Shown here piece by piece: positions 9,872 to 18,504 of a stretch of DNA of 64,000 nucleotides (positions are counted from its first letter, which is position 1; the number at the start of each line of letters is the position of its first letter). The position numbers were made by a program, and so were the translations under genes. The DNA is taken from contig NZ_SJPK01000003.1 of the NCBI RefSeq assembly GCF_007859855.1, forward strand, positions 441,182 through 505,181, in the 5' to 3' direction. The notes beneath the pieces were generated by a model. It was given only the letters and a program-made list of their open reading frames with translations. It was not told the DNA's origin and ran no database searches. Source of the DNA: Allorhodopirellula solitaria (GTDB lineage: Bacteria > Planctomycetota > Planctomycetia > Pirellulales > Pirellulaceae).

Positions 9872-11605
9872 ATGACATCTCCCGTAATTGTTAGCCGTCG
9901 TCCCGTGCTCCTGTTCCTGCTGATGGGGATCCTGCTCAGTGTTGGGTCCCCAGTGAGTTGGGGGCAATCCCCAGAGGACCCGCCGCCTCCAGCCGCAACC
10001 GGCGAAATCGAAATTGCCGTCACCGATCCCGCTGCAGCCGACCCCGCTGCAGCCGACCCCGCGGTCGGCAGCGAAGAGCCCGCTGCAAGCGGATTGGATC
10101 AGACCATTGATGAGTGGTTCAAACCGGTGGCCGACACGTGGGGCGGGATCGTCTTTTTCCAAGTGCCCCTTCCGGTCGTCGGGCCGATACCCTTCGTGCT
10201 GCTGCTGCTTGTCGGCGGGGCCGCGTTTTTCACGATCGCGTTCGTGTTCCCCAACATCCGTTTCTTTCCGCTCGCGTTCCAGGTCGTCGCGGGCAAGTTC
10301 GATGACGTCGAGCAAGCCGTTCCGGAGAAGGCGGAAGGTGCCGACCCAGAGGAGGAAGACGAATGCATTGGCGAGGTGACGCACTTTCAGGCGCTCGCGA
10401 CGGCGGTCTCGGGGACCGTTGGGCTCGGCAACATCGCTGGCGTTGCCGTCGCGGTAGCGACCGGTGGCCCGGGAGCGACGTTTTGGATGATTGTCTGTGG
10501 TCTGCTCGGGATGTCTACCAAGTTTGTGGAATGCACGCTGGGGGTGAAGTACCGGGATGTCGACGAGGATGGCGTCGTCTACGGCGGTCCGATGTACTAC
10601 CTGCAACGCGGGCTGTCCGAAATGGGTGCCGGTCGGACCGGAAAGGTGCTCGCATCGTTATTCGCGCTGTTCTGCATCGGGGGATCCTTTGGCGGTGGCA
10701 ATGCGTTTCAGTCCAACCAAGCCACTCAGCAGATCCAATCGCTGATGGGGCTCTCGCCCAACGGTTCGTCCGGGGTGCTGATCGGGCTGGTGATCGCGGT
10801 CCTGGTGGGATTTGTCATCATTGGCGGGATCAAACGCATCGCTCAAGTGACGGAAAAGATCGTGCCATTGATGGGGATCATCTATTTTCTTGCGTCGGTC
10901 GTCATCATCGCCATGAATTGGGACAAGGTCCCCTGGGCGTTCTCGCAAATGTTCAGTGGGGCGTTCACTCCCAACGCTGCTCTGGGTGGTTTGGTCGGCG
11001 TGATGGTGCAGGGGTTTCAGCGTGCGGCCTTCTCCAACGAAGCCGGTGCGGGATCGGCCCCGATCGCTCACTCCGCGGTCAAGACACGCTACCCGGCCTC
11101 GGAAGGAATCGTCGCACTGCTCGAACCGTTCATCGATACTGTGGTGATCTGCACGATGACGGCGATCGTGATCGTGTTCTTCAACGCCGACGACTCGTTC
11201 GTATGGGGGGCCGTTGAATCTAAAAATGTGATTGTCGACGGCGTTCGACTCGGTGGCGTCGATTTGACGTCGGCCGCATTCGACGCCAAGTTGCCTGGAT
11301 TCCGCTATGTCTTGACGATCGCGATCATCTTGTTCGCGTTCTCGACAATGATCTCTTGGTCCTACTACGGATTGCAATCCTGGAAGTATCTGTTCGGCCG
11401 CGGCATCGTGGCCGACCTGACGTACAAGCTTTTGTTTTGCTTGGTGATTGTGATCGGCGCCGCTATTTCACTCGGGTCGGTGATCGACTTTTCCGATGCG
11501 GCGATCTTCGCGATGGTGTTCCCCAACATGATCGGGCTCGTGCTGCTCTACCCGAAGGTTCGTGACGAGCTTCGCCGCTACTTGACGGCGATCGGAAAAC
11601 GCTAA
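9872..11605 (+). CDS. Alanine/glycine:cation symporter, AGCS family
   Basis: The 577-residue product is an AGCS (DagA/AlsT-type) sodium or proton-coupled amino acid symporter. The family signature GTVGLGNIAGVAVAV begins at about residue 181, and later blocks such as RAAFSNEAGAGSAPIAHSA are intact, with about 11 membrane spans. The start at 9872 is chosen because it gives a classic signal peptide (hydrophobic core at about residues 10-27). A periplasmic Ala/Pro/Asp-rich region with repeated AADPA units follows before the first transport span. This N-terminal extension of about 90 residues is longer than in typical AGCS proteins. It is divergent from the NSS operon and followed by a strong hairpin. 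Confidence 0.92.
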   Translation: MTSPVIVSRRPVLLFLLMGILLSVGSPVSWGQSPEDPPPPAATGEIEIAVTDPAAADPAAADPAVGSEEPAASGLDQTIDEWFKPVADTWGGIVFFQVPLPVVGPIPFVLLLLVGGAAFFTIAFVFPNIRFFPLAFQVVAGKFDDVEQAVPEKAEGADPEEEDECIGEVTHFQALATAVSGTVGLGNIAGVAVAVATGGPGATFWMIVCGLLGMSTKFVECTLGVKYRDVDEDGVVYGGPMYYLQRGLSEMGAGRTGKVLASLFALFCIGGSFGGGNAFQSNQATQQIQSLMGLSPNGSSGVLIGLVIAVLVGFVIIGGIKRIAQVTEKIVPLMGIIYFLASVVIIAMNWDKVPWAFSQMFSGAFTPNAALGGLVGVMVQGFQRAAFSNEAGAGSAPIAHSAVKTRYPASEGIVALLEPFIDTVVICTMTAIVIVFFNADDSFVWGAVESKNVIVDGVRLGGVDLTSAAFDAKLPGFRYVLTIAIILFAFSTMISWSYYGLQSWKYLFGRGIVADLTYKLLFCLVIVIGAAISLGSVIDFSDAAIFAMVFPNMIGLVLLYPKVRDELRRYLTAIGKR

Positions 11606-11613
11606 GAGCGTGA

Positions 11614-11664
11614 CTGCCGCTGAGGCTGCGGTTCGACGGCGAAAGCCGGAGCCGCAGCAGGCAG
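11614..11664. terminator. Compound hairpin between AGCS gene and tRNA-Phe
   Basis: Nested stems: CTGCC (11614-11618) with GGCAG (11660-11664), GCTGCGG with CCGCAGC inside it, and an inner CGGC-GAAA-GCCG tetraloop stem. It begins 9 bases after the AGCS stop and lies between converging transcripts. No T-run follows on the plus strand, so it may act as a bidirectional or Rho-assisted terminator or as a 3'-end stabiliser. Confidence 0.55.
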
Positions 11665-11678
11665 GGAGAAGAAAGAAG

Positions 11679-11751
11679 TGGTTAGACGCGGGCTCGAACC
11701 GCGGACACCGGCCTTTTCAGGGCCGTGCTCTACCAACTGAGCTATCTAACC
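11679..11751 (-). tRNA. tRNA-Phe (GAA)
   Basis: On the minus strand the sequence folds as a complete cloverleaf: acceptor GGTTAGA with TCTAACC, D-arm GCTCAGTTGGTAGAGC, anticodon arm CGGCC-CTGAAAA-GGCCG, and T-arm CGCGG-TTCGAGC-CCGCG. The anticodon GAA is at 11716-11718, giving phenylalanine. The discriminator base is A (11679). The CCA tail is not encoded. No integrase or attachment duplication is seen next to it. Confidence 0.96.
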
Positions 11752-11894
11752 ATCACAATGGGCCGCCCGGGTAGGTTCCAAGCTGTTTGGAAACTGCCTT
11801 CGGTTGGCTTTCTTGTTCAACTAAGTAGGAAACTACGCTATCATGTGGGTTCACGTCAATCGGCCCCACACTCTTTTTTTTAAAGCGACTTCTC

Positions 11895-12905
11895 ATGGGC
11901 ACGGCCGCACCCCCAGATTCCAACTCGGACAGCGTCGAATTCGTTGAACCCGAGGATGCTAAGCGCCGCGAAAAAGGCGGCGGTTCCGGCTCTTCGGATA
12001 ACGGCTCGGCGGCGCAGCTCAACCCGGTCCAAGCGAAACGTTTGGCTGAGCGAGAGGCGCTGCGTACCAGCAAATTTGATTCGGTCTCCTCGTTCTTCAT
12101 GGCGGTGATGCTGTTTCTCGGCGTGTTCGTGTTCATGCTGTTTGTCGTTTGGCTGACGATGCGGATGCCGGTCCGCGTCAAACCGATCGCGCCGATTATC
12201 GAGGAAGCTGCGGGTCGGGCTGACAACGCGGAAGGTTTTGAGCGTGATTTCGAGCCGCCGGGAGCCGAGGAGGTCGAGGAGTTGACCGAGCCGACGCTGC
12301 AGGACACGATCGAAGCGGTCACCGATGCGGTCAGCAGCGTGGCGGCCTCGCTCGATACGATGAATACCAACGCCTCGGCGAGCACGTCGGGGTCGGGCAA
12401 GGGCGACAGTCGACCGCCGGGGCCCGAAGGCGAGGGCGAAGACATCGTGCCGCGATTTGAACGCTGGCAACTGAATTTTTCAGCTAAAAACATCAAGGCC
12501 TATTCGCAGCAACTCGATTTCTACAAAATCGAACTCGGCTCCATCGGCGGAGGGACCCAGGGTGTCGATTACGCCACGAATCTCTCCACCCGCCCGCAGT
12601 CACGCCACAGCGACGACAGTGAGTCCGAGAAAAGACTGTATTTCATGTGGACGACAGCCAGTCCTCTGAAGAGCTATGATATCCAGCTTCTCGGTCAGGC
12701 CGGGATCCAGACCGGCGGGCGGCAAATTCTCAAGTTCATTCCGCCGGATTTGGAAAACCTACTGGCCCACACTGAACTAGAGTATGCCCGTAGCAAAGGG
12801 CATCAAAGCGTTACCGAGATCGCCAAGACCGTCTTTCAGAGCAAACCCGCCGGGAGTGGGTTTGCCTTTGAAGTGACCGAGCAACGTTACCGAACCAACC
12901 GCTAG
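11895..12905 (+). CDS. Single-span membrane protein, TonB/TolA-like candidate of an ExbBD operon
   Basis: I do not recognise this 336-residue protein as a named family. It has a charged cytoplasmic N-terminus (about 65 residues, with a Gly/Ser-rich stretch), one membrane span at about 68-92, a periplasmic acidic and Pro-rich linker (FEPPGAEEVEELTEP region), a low-complexity Ser/Gly/Pro part, and a compact C-terminal domain (about 190-336). This layout of one anchor, a flexible linker and a terminal domain is that of TonB and TolA. The gene is directly upstream of exbB on the same strand, where an energy-transducing partner would be expected. No TonB C-terminal motif is recognisable, so the assignment is inference from architecture and position. 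Confidence 0.72.
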   Translation: MGTAAPPDSNSDSVEFVEPEDAKRREKGGGSGSSDNGSAAQLNPVQAKRLAEREALRTSKFDSVSSFFMAVMLFLGVFVFMLFVVWLTMRMPVRVKPIAPIIEEAAGRADNAEGFERDFEPPGAEEVEELTEPTLQDTIEAVTDAVSSVAASLDTMNTNASASTSGSGKGDSRPPGPEGEGEDIVPRFERWQLNFSAKNIKAYSQQLDFYKIELGSIGGGTQGVDYATNLSTRPQSRHSDDSESEKRLYFMWTTASPLKSYDIQLLGQAGIQTGGRQILKFIPPDLENLLAHTELEYARSKGHQSVTEIAKTVFQSKPAGSGFAFEVTEQRYRTNR

Positions 12906-12966
12906 GCATCCAGAGCCGAATCACGTTCTGGACCCTGACCCCTCTTCTTAGAACCCTCCGTAGGAC

Positions 12967-13686
12967 TTGACCTTGTTACTTCTCGCTGCCGCTGACCTCT
13001 ACACAATGATCTCCAACTCCACCTACGGTGCGTTGGCGATCGTGGCGTTGTGGGGGCTGTATCAAATTGTCATCGTTTGGACCCGTGTCGCTCAGAAACG
13101 ATTCAAGACCGAAGAGCAACAGGACGCCTTCATGGACGATTGTGAGCAGATGCTCAAAGTCGGTGATTTTGAAGGCGTTGAGGAATACTGCGAGGGCGAC
13201 GTCCGGGCGATTCCACAGATGATGCACATGGCCATCGACAATCGAGGCGAAGGCTATCGCCGGGCCCGCCAGATCATGATGGACCGTTTTCAACGGGACG
13301 TGATGAGCGATCTGGAATATCGTTTGAGTTGGGTCAGCACGGTCATCAAGAGTGCACCGATGATCGGTCTTTTCGGGACGGTTTTTGGGATGATGGGGGC
13401 GTTTAAGACGCTCGCCACCGCCGAGAGCGTCGAACCATCGGCGCTGGCAGGCGATATTCAAGTCGCCCTGGTGACCACGGCCAGCGGTCTGGCGATCGCC
13501 ATCCCGCTGATGATTCTGGTTGCTTCGGTTAATATTCGCATCGCGAAGATGGAAGACCTCGTCGGCTCGGGGTTGACCCGGTTCTTCGAAGCCTTCAAAG
13601 AGGGTTTGGCGGTCGCCGCTAAGCGTCCTGCCGCGGCGGCAACCGACGGCGGCACCGAACAAGCCACCGTCACGGAAACCATGTAG
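12967..13686 (+). CDS. exbB: MotA/TolQ/ExbB proton channel family protein
   Basis: A 239-residue ExbB/TolQ homologue, the ion-conducting part of an envelope motor that uses the proton gradient. It has one N-terminal span, a cytoplasmic loop of about 80 residues, and the two conserved spans around SAPMIGLFGTVFGMMGAF (about 133-150) and the TTASGLAIAIPLMILVA region (about 173-195). The start is uncertain: the listed start is TTG at 12967; an ATG at 13006 would remove 13 residues and begin just before the first span. It lies 61 bases after the TonB-like gene and 12 bases before exbD, so co-transcription is likely. Confidence 0.9.
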   Translation: MTLLLLAAADLYTMISNSTYGALAIVALWGLYQIVIVWTRVAQKRFKTEEQQDAFMDDCEQMLKVGDFEGVEEYCEGDVRAIPQMMHMAIDNRGEGYRRARQIMMDRFQRDVMSDLEYRLSWVSTVIKSAPMIGLFGTVFGMMGAFKTLATAESVEPSALAGDIQVALVTTASGLAIAIPLMILVASVNIRIAKMEDLVGSGLTRFFEAFKEGLAVAAKRPAAAATDGGTEQATVTETM

Positions 13687-13698
13687 AGCCAGCCCAAC

Positions 13699-14187
13699 AT
13701 GAGCAATGCATTGATCGAAGACGATGACGACGAAATGGATGCCGTCCCGCCGCGTAAAAAACGCGACGAAGAGGAGATGGACATCACACCGATGATCGAC
13801 ATCACCTTCCTGTTGCTGATCTTTTTTGTGGTCGCGTCGAAGATGGACCCCTCCCAGACCGGCAACATTCCCGAAGCCCAAAACGGCCTGGCCGTCTCGG
13901 CCAAGGATTCTGCCATCATTTTCATCGAACCCGGTGGCGGTGACTCGCCCGCGATTTTGAAGCGACGCGACCAGAGCGAGTTCAGCAAGGACGAAGAGGC
14001 ACAGGCAACCGAGATCGTGGAGTACGTCACCGACGAACTCGAAAAATCAATCAGCAAGAATAAAGATCAAGTGATGTTGCTGGGGGACGGTGAGGTGAAA
14101 GTCTCTGAAGTCACCCGGGTCCAAAAGATCATCGGTGACGAATTCACCGACATGCAGTTCACCTACATCGCCGTCAAAGAAAAGTAA
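13699..14187 (+). CDS. exbD: ExbD/TolR family biopolymer transport protein (first copy)
   Basis: A 162-residue ExbD/TolR protein: a charged N-terminus, one membrane span starting at DITPMIDITFLLLIFF, and a periplasmic domain. Asp34 occupies the position of the protonatable Asp in E. coli ExbD. The stretch before the span, an acidic run followed by PPRKKRDEEEMD, reappears in nearly the same form in the next gene (PPRQKRDDGELD), showing the two arose by duplication. It starts 12 bases after exbB. Its periplasmic part is unlike that of the second copy, so the stator may be a heteromer. Confidence 0.92.
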   Translation: MSNALIEDDDDEMDAVPPRKKRDEEEMDITPMIDITFLLLIFFVVASKMDPSQTGNIPEAQNGLAVSAKDSAIIFIEPGGGDSPAILKRRDQSEFSKDEEAQATEIVEYVTDELEKSISKNKDQVMLLGDGEVKVSEVTRVQKIIGDEFTDMQFTYIAVKEK

Positions 14188-14205
14188 CAGAGGGAATCCA
14201 TTCGA

Positions 14206-15015
14206 ATGTCGATCAGTGTCCAGTGCCCATCGTGCGACATGCGCCGCAAGGTCAACGAGAGGTTGGCTGGCCGGACGATCCGTTGTCCCGGATGCGACCA
14301 GCCGCTGACGATCCCAGCGGCCGTGGAGGCGGAGCTGCATGAGCCCGCCGATCAAGAGGCAGACGAGGGCGAGGTGGTGGCCGAGGCGATCCCCGTCGCT
14401 AGCGAGGCATCTGCATCGGTCGCCGACACACCTTCGATACCGCGACCCAGCGGCGTGCCAGCCCAGAATCTGTCGGGCAGCCAGGGGCCGAACCAGCAGC
14501 CAGCCAATGCGGTCACTTCGCATCATGCTGAGCACCCGCCCTCGGCCCTCCTGCATGACGACGAAGACGATGCTCTCCCGCCGCGTCAGAAACGCGATGA
14601 CGGCGAACTCGACATGACGCCGATGGTCGATGTGACGTTCCTGTTGCTGATTTTCTTCATGGTGACGGCTAGCTTCAGCCTGCAGAAATCGATCAAGATG
14701 CCGAAGCAAAACTCGGATTTACCGAGTATGTCCAATGTCGAAGAACCCACTGAGGAACTCGACCCGATCGAACTGGAGATCGAGGAAAACGGCAGTTTTC
14801 TGGTCCTCGCAGCGGATTGGGAGCGGGAGACGCCCGGCAAACAAAACCTCGTCAGCGCCCTCAAGCAGGCGATCGGGGCGAACAAGGACGGCATGCGGCT
14901 CGATATTAAGGTGCACGAGAACGCCAAATTGCAAATGCTCGTCGATGGCATGGACGCAGGCACCATCGCTGGTTTCCAAGAAATCCAGGTCGCTGAGGTC
15001 GATGGCTTTGATTAG
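14206..15015 (+). CDS. exbD: ExbD/TolR protein with N-terminal zinc-ribbon domain (second copy)
   Basis: This 269-residue protein joins a short zinc ribbon (CPSC at residues 7-10, CPGC at 27-30) to an ExbD module. A disordered Ala/Glu/Pro-rich linker of about 90 residues connects them. The membrane span starts at DMTPMVDVTFLLLIFF with the conserved Asp at about residue 142, and a periplasmic domain of about 105 residues follows. The zinc ribbon would sit in the cytoplasm. Typical ExbD proteins are about 140 residues and lack it. It begins 18 bases after the first exbD gene. The domain calls are secure from motifs; the ribbon could bind a cytoplasmic partner, but that is speculation. Confidence 0.9.
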   Translation: MSISVQCPSCDMRRKVNERLAGRTIRCPGCDQPLTIPAAVEAELHEPADQEADEGEVVAEAIPVASEASASVADTPSIPRPSGVPAQNLSGSQGPNQQPANAVTSHHAEHPPSALLHDDEDDALPPRQKRDDGELDMTPMVDVTFLLLIFFMVTASFSLQKSIKMPKQNSDLPSMSNVEEPTEELDPIELEIEENGSFLVLAADWERETPGKQNLVSALKQAIGANKDGMRLDIKVHENAKLQMLVDGMDAGTIAGFQEIQVAEVDGFD

Positions 15016-15033
15016 TCCACGTCTGCTAGCTTC

Positions 15034-15133
15034 CGACAACTGACAACCGACAACTCCCTCTTTTCATCCTCTTCGCCTGTGGAGCTAGTCGCTATTAGCT
15101 AGGCGCTAGTAGCTGGCAGCAAACAGCTAATAA
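15034..15133. repeat. Short direct repeats between exbD and the propeller gene
   Basis: The 127-base gap carries three near-copies of GACAAC(T/C) (15034-15055), then several overlapping copies of AGCTA/CTAGT around 15081-15130 that can form alternative small hairpins. No gene is present. They may be replication-slippage products or a leader structure for the downstream gene. Confidence 0.4.
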
Positions 15134-15142
15134 TTTTCTTAT

Positions 15143-18100
15143 ATGCTTGCTAACGAACTGATTGACCTCTTGGAACGACGCGGGTTGCTCGACCAAGAAA
15201 TTATCGAAGCCCTCCGCGAACAACTGACCGAGGGTGGGGCTCGGGTGACACCCGAAGCGGTCGCCAAGCTGCTCGTTGATAATGGGCAACTGACCCGTTT
15301 CCAAGCGTCTAAGCTGATTGGAGAAATCCGCAGTGCCGACTATGAGGATGCTGCCGAAGCGGTCGAGAGCGACGACGACTTGACCTCGATCGGCGGCGAC
15401 GACGACGTGATGATGGTCGATGAAGTCTTCGACGCCGAGCCGATTGACGCTGAGCCAGTGGAGGCAATGGCGGTCGAAGCGGAACCGGTCGAGGCGGCTC
15501 CCGTCGAAGCGGATGCCGCTCGCGAACGCCCGCGTCCCAAGCGGCCCAACGCCCGGGTTGCGCCGCCGGAGCACAAGTCGGTCTGGGATTCGTTCAAAAT
15601 CTACGGCTACCTCGGCATCATTGGCTTTTTAGCCATCGCGGGATACGGATTCTATTTTATCCTGAGTAAAGCGAGTGCCGACGATGTGATCGATGCGGCT
15701 AACAAGCAGTACGACAGCCAAAGCTATCAACCGGCTCAAGACGCATACATCTCTTTCTTGGCTCAATACGGGGAAGACAACCAGTACTCTTCGTTGGCGC
15801 GGACCCGGATCGGAATGACCGAGATCTACCGCAGTGCGGAGATGACCGACCCCACCGAAGGTCTGCGGAAAGCGAAGGAGGTTTTGCCCCGGATCATCGA
15901 TGAGCCCGCGATGAATGACGAACGCGGGAACCTGGGGGGGCTGTTGGTCGACATCGCGGAGAACATTGCCGTGGAAGCCGGCAAGGCGACCGAAACGACC
16001 GAGAAACAGCGTCTGCTCGATCAACTCGATGAACAATGGAAGCTGATCGACAATCCCAATTACATGTTGACGTCGATGAAGACGACGATGGAAGGACGTC
16101 TCCTGCAGGTTACCGAAGCGCGCAACCGAGTTAAACGCGATATCGTTCGCAATATTCGGTTGGACGAGACCGAAGCGGCCATGAAGGAGGCTCTGGCGTC
16201 GCAGAACACCAAAGAAGCCTACGACCTCCGCAAGTTGCTGCTGCGAGATTTCCCCGAGCTTGCCGTCGACCCGCGTTTGACCGTCCTCGTCGAAGAGGCC
16301 AGTACGATCCAGGAAACACTGGTATCGCTCTCCCAGGATGAGCCCGAGCCCATTACCACGCCTATCGACGAAGGCTCCTTGAAGTCGATCGTGCTGACTA
16401 ACCGGGTCGAAGTGAAACCGTCGATCCCAGGGCTGCAGGATGAGGTCTACTATCTGCGAGCGGGCGGCAGTGTGCTCGCATTCTCTGTCTACGATGGCCA
16501 GTTGTTGTGGCGCAAGTTCACCGGTTACGGCGAAGACCATACCCCGATTCGGCTCGACAACGGCAGGTCGGTGTTGCTGTCAGACCTGAACAAGAACGAG
16601 GTGCAGAGCTATCGTGGCAAAGACGGTGAGCTGCAATGGCGAGCGGAAATCGGAGAAACCTTCGTCGAACCGGTCGCGGGGGAGGATTCGATTCTGATTT
16701 CTGTTCACTCAGGGCGATTGATCTCACTCGATGCAGAAACCGGAGATACGAATTGGGTCACGCAATTGCCGCAGACCATCAGTGCGCCGGCGGGAATCGA
16801 TGCCAAGCTCAACCGCATCTACTTGCCGGGTGATCACAGCAATCTGTACGTGCTGGATTCGAAGACCGGCAAGAGTATTGAGAGTTTTTACACCGGTCAC
16901 GAAGAGGGGACGATTGCCGTCGCCCCGGTCGCTCTGCTCGGGCACCTGTTTGTGATCGAGAATGCGGGGGCTGATTATGCGAACCTGCACGTCCTCCGCA
17001 TGAACGAACAGGGCGGCGATTTGAAGGTTGCTCAGCAACCATTCCGCTTGACCGGAAACGTGCTCGTGCCGCCCGTCATCCAGCAGCGGCGGATGATTGT
17101 CCTGACCGATCGTGGTCAGGTCGCCGTGTTTGACATTGAACCCACCGCTGAAGGGGAACAGGTTTCTAAAATTGCCGAGCAGGTCGCCTCCTACAATGAA
17201 CCCACACTGACTGACATGGCCGTCGGCCGCAGCCAGATGTGGATCACCGGCACGCGTGTCGGTCGCTATGAGTTGCAGATTAATACTGGTCGTGTCGTCT
17301 TCGATTGGGGCAAGGAGGAAGGCGATCGCTTCATCGGCCAACCGCTGGCGATGGAAGATATTTTGATCCACGCGAGAATCCTGCGGGGCACCTCTGCAAT
17401 TCGAGTGACCGGCGCAGTCCCGAAAACGGGTGAAGAAATCTGGCGAACCGATGTCGGTACCCCGATCTCGATGTTGGTCAAAGCCGACGAAGGGTTCCAT
17501 GCCGTGACCAGCCAGGGGGCCCTCTTCCAGCTCGACCTGGAATCGTTCAAGAGCGGTTCGACTCAAGGGCCAATCGAGAATCCAGGTGCGAATTCGATCT
17601 CGATGAACTTCACGAAACCGATTGCGATCGATGAGAAGCGTTGGGTGCTGCTCAACGAGTCACAGCCGAATGAATCCATGGTCTACGACCCCACCCGCCG
17701 CCGCGAGTTATTGCGGAAGGTCACCTACCATCTCTCTGACCCGAAACCAGTTGGTGTGGGGATTTTCAGCGGCGATGGTATGTTGATGCCCTTGGACTCA
17801 GGCCGCGTCGTGCTGATGAACTGGGAAACCGGTGCCTCCAAGGGGGCTCCCTTCCAACCGGCGAGCGATCCCGATCCCGAGAACAAGGTTTCTTGGTCGA
17901 CACCGGTTCGCGCCAGCAGCGATGCCGATCAGGTGTTGCTGACCGATAGCCGGAACCAGCTCTATCGCATTCGCGTGGGCGATCAGATCCGGAAGCTTTC
18001 GAGTATCGACCTGCCCTCTCCTTTCTTGGGCGATACGATCGGCGTTGGGAATGTCTTTGTCGGCGGCGTCAGCGGCCCGGCGGCGGATTTCCTGGTCGGA

Positions 18101-18502
18101 TACGAGGAGGAGGAGCTGGGCCAGAAATTCCAGAAACTGCTCGACGGCCGCATCCAATGGGGGCCGACGCTCGCGACGACCGACGATGGTGAGGAGCTCG
18201 CTCTGCTGATCACCAACGATGCTGTCCTGCGAGCATTCACAGCCGATGGAGAGCAGGCGTTTCAAACTCCGATGCCTGTCGAGGGGTTGCCTGTCGACGA
18301 TGTGGTGTCGATCCAAGGTCGTTGGATTTTGACGGGAGCCGACGGTTGGCTCGCCGCGATCAGCCCGGCCTCAGGCGAGGTCCTCGGCACGATCGAGCTC
18401 GGCCAACCCCTGTCGGCCAGCCCATTGCCGGCGGGGAACCAATTGTTCGTCCCCGGTGCTGAGGGCGTGGTCTACATCACCAATATCCCAGGCGAAAACT
18501 GA
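15143..18502 (+). CDS. Membrane-anchored PQQ-type beta-propeller protein
   Basis: The 1119-residue product has three parts. Residues 1-65 form a helical module (GLLDQEIIEALREQL, then LLVDNGQLTRFQASKLIGE) of a kind also seen at the N-terminus of planctomycete Ser/Thr kinases. An acidic linker with repeated E-A/P-V-E units leads to a membrane span at about 153-176. The periplasmic remainder has a helical region (about 180-400) and a beta-propeller with PQQ-like repeats from about 420 to the end, for example DGQLLWRKF, DGELQWRAEIG and SGEVLGTIELG. Such propellers are often scaffolds without cofactor, as in BamB. It is co-directional with exbB/exbD and 2 bases upstream of the solute-binding protein gene. 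Confidence 0.85.
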   Translation: MLANELIDLLERRGLLDQEIIEALREQLTEGGARVTPEAVAKLLVDNGQLTRFQASKLIGEIRSADYEDAAEAVESDDDLTSIGGDDDVMMVDEVFDAEPIDAEPVEAMAVEAEPVEAAPVEADAARERPRPKRPNARVAPPEHKSVWDSFKIYGYLGIIGFLAIAGYGFYFILSKASADDVIDAANKQYDSQSYQPAQDAYISFLAQYGEDNQYSSLARTRIGMTEIYRSAEMTDPTEGLRKAKEVLPRIIDEPAMNDERGNLGGLLVDIAENIAVEAGKATETTEKQRLLDQLDEQWKLIDNPNYMLTSMKTTMEGRLLQVTEARNRVKRDIVRNIRLDETEAAMKEALASQNTKEAYDLRKLLLRDFPELAVDPRLTVLVEEASTIQETLVSLSQDEPEPITTPIDEGSLKSIVLTNRVEVKPSIPGLQDEVYYLRAGGSVLAFSVYDGQLLWRKFTGYGEDHTPIRLDNGRSVLLSDLNKNEVQSYRGKDGELQWRAEIGETFVEPVAGEDSILISVHSGRLISLDAETGDTNWVTQLPQTISAPAGIDAKLNRIYLPGDHSNLYVLDSKTGKSIESFYTGHEEGTIAVAPVALLGHLFVIENAGADYANLHVLRMNEQGGDLKVAQQPFRLTGNVLVPPVIQQRRMIVLTDRGQVAVFDIEPTAEGEQVSKIAEQVASYNEPTLTDMAVGRSQMWITGTRVGRYELQINTGRVVFDWGKEEGDRFIGQPLAMEDILIHARILRGTSAIRVTGAVPKTGEEIWRTDVGTPISMLVKADEGFHAVTSQGALFQLDLESFKSGSTQGPIENPGANSISMNFTKPIAIDEKRWVLLNESQPNESMVYDPTRRRELLRKVTYHLSDPKPVGVGIFSGDGMLMPLDSGRVVLMNWETGASKGAPFQPASDPDPENKVSWSTPVRASSDADQVLLTDSRNQLYRIRVGDQIRKLSSIDLPSPFLGDTIGVGNVFVGGVSGPAADFLVGYEEEELGQKFQKLLDGRIQWGPTLATTDDGEELALLITNDAVLRAFTADGEQAFQTPMPVEGLPVDDVVSIQGRWILTGADGWLAAISPASGEVLGTIELGQPLSASPLPAGNQLFVPGAEGVVYITNIPGEN

Positions 18503-18504
18503 TC

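Noticed and set aside
11679-11751. tRNA-Phe as an integration site for a genomic island
   Set aside because: No integrase gene and no duplicated tRNA 3' end were found in the window.
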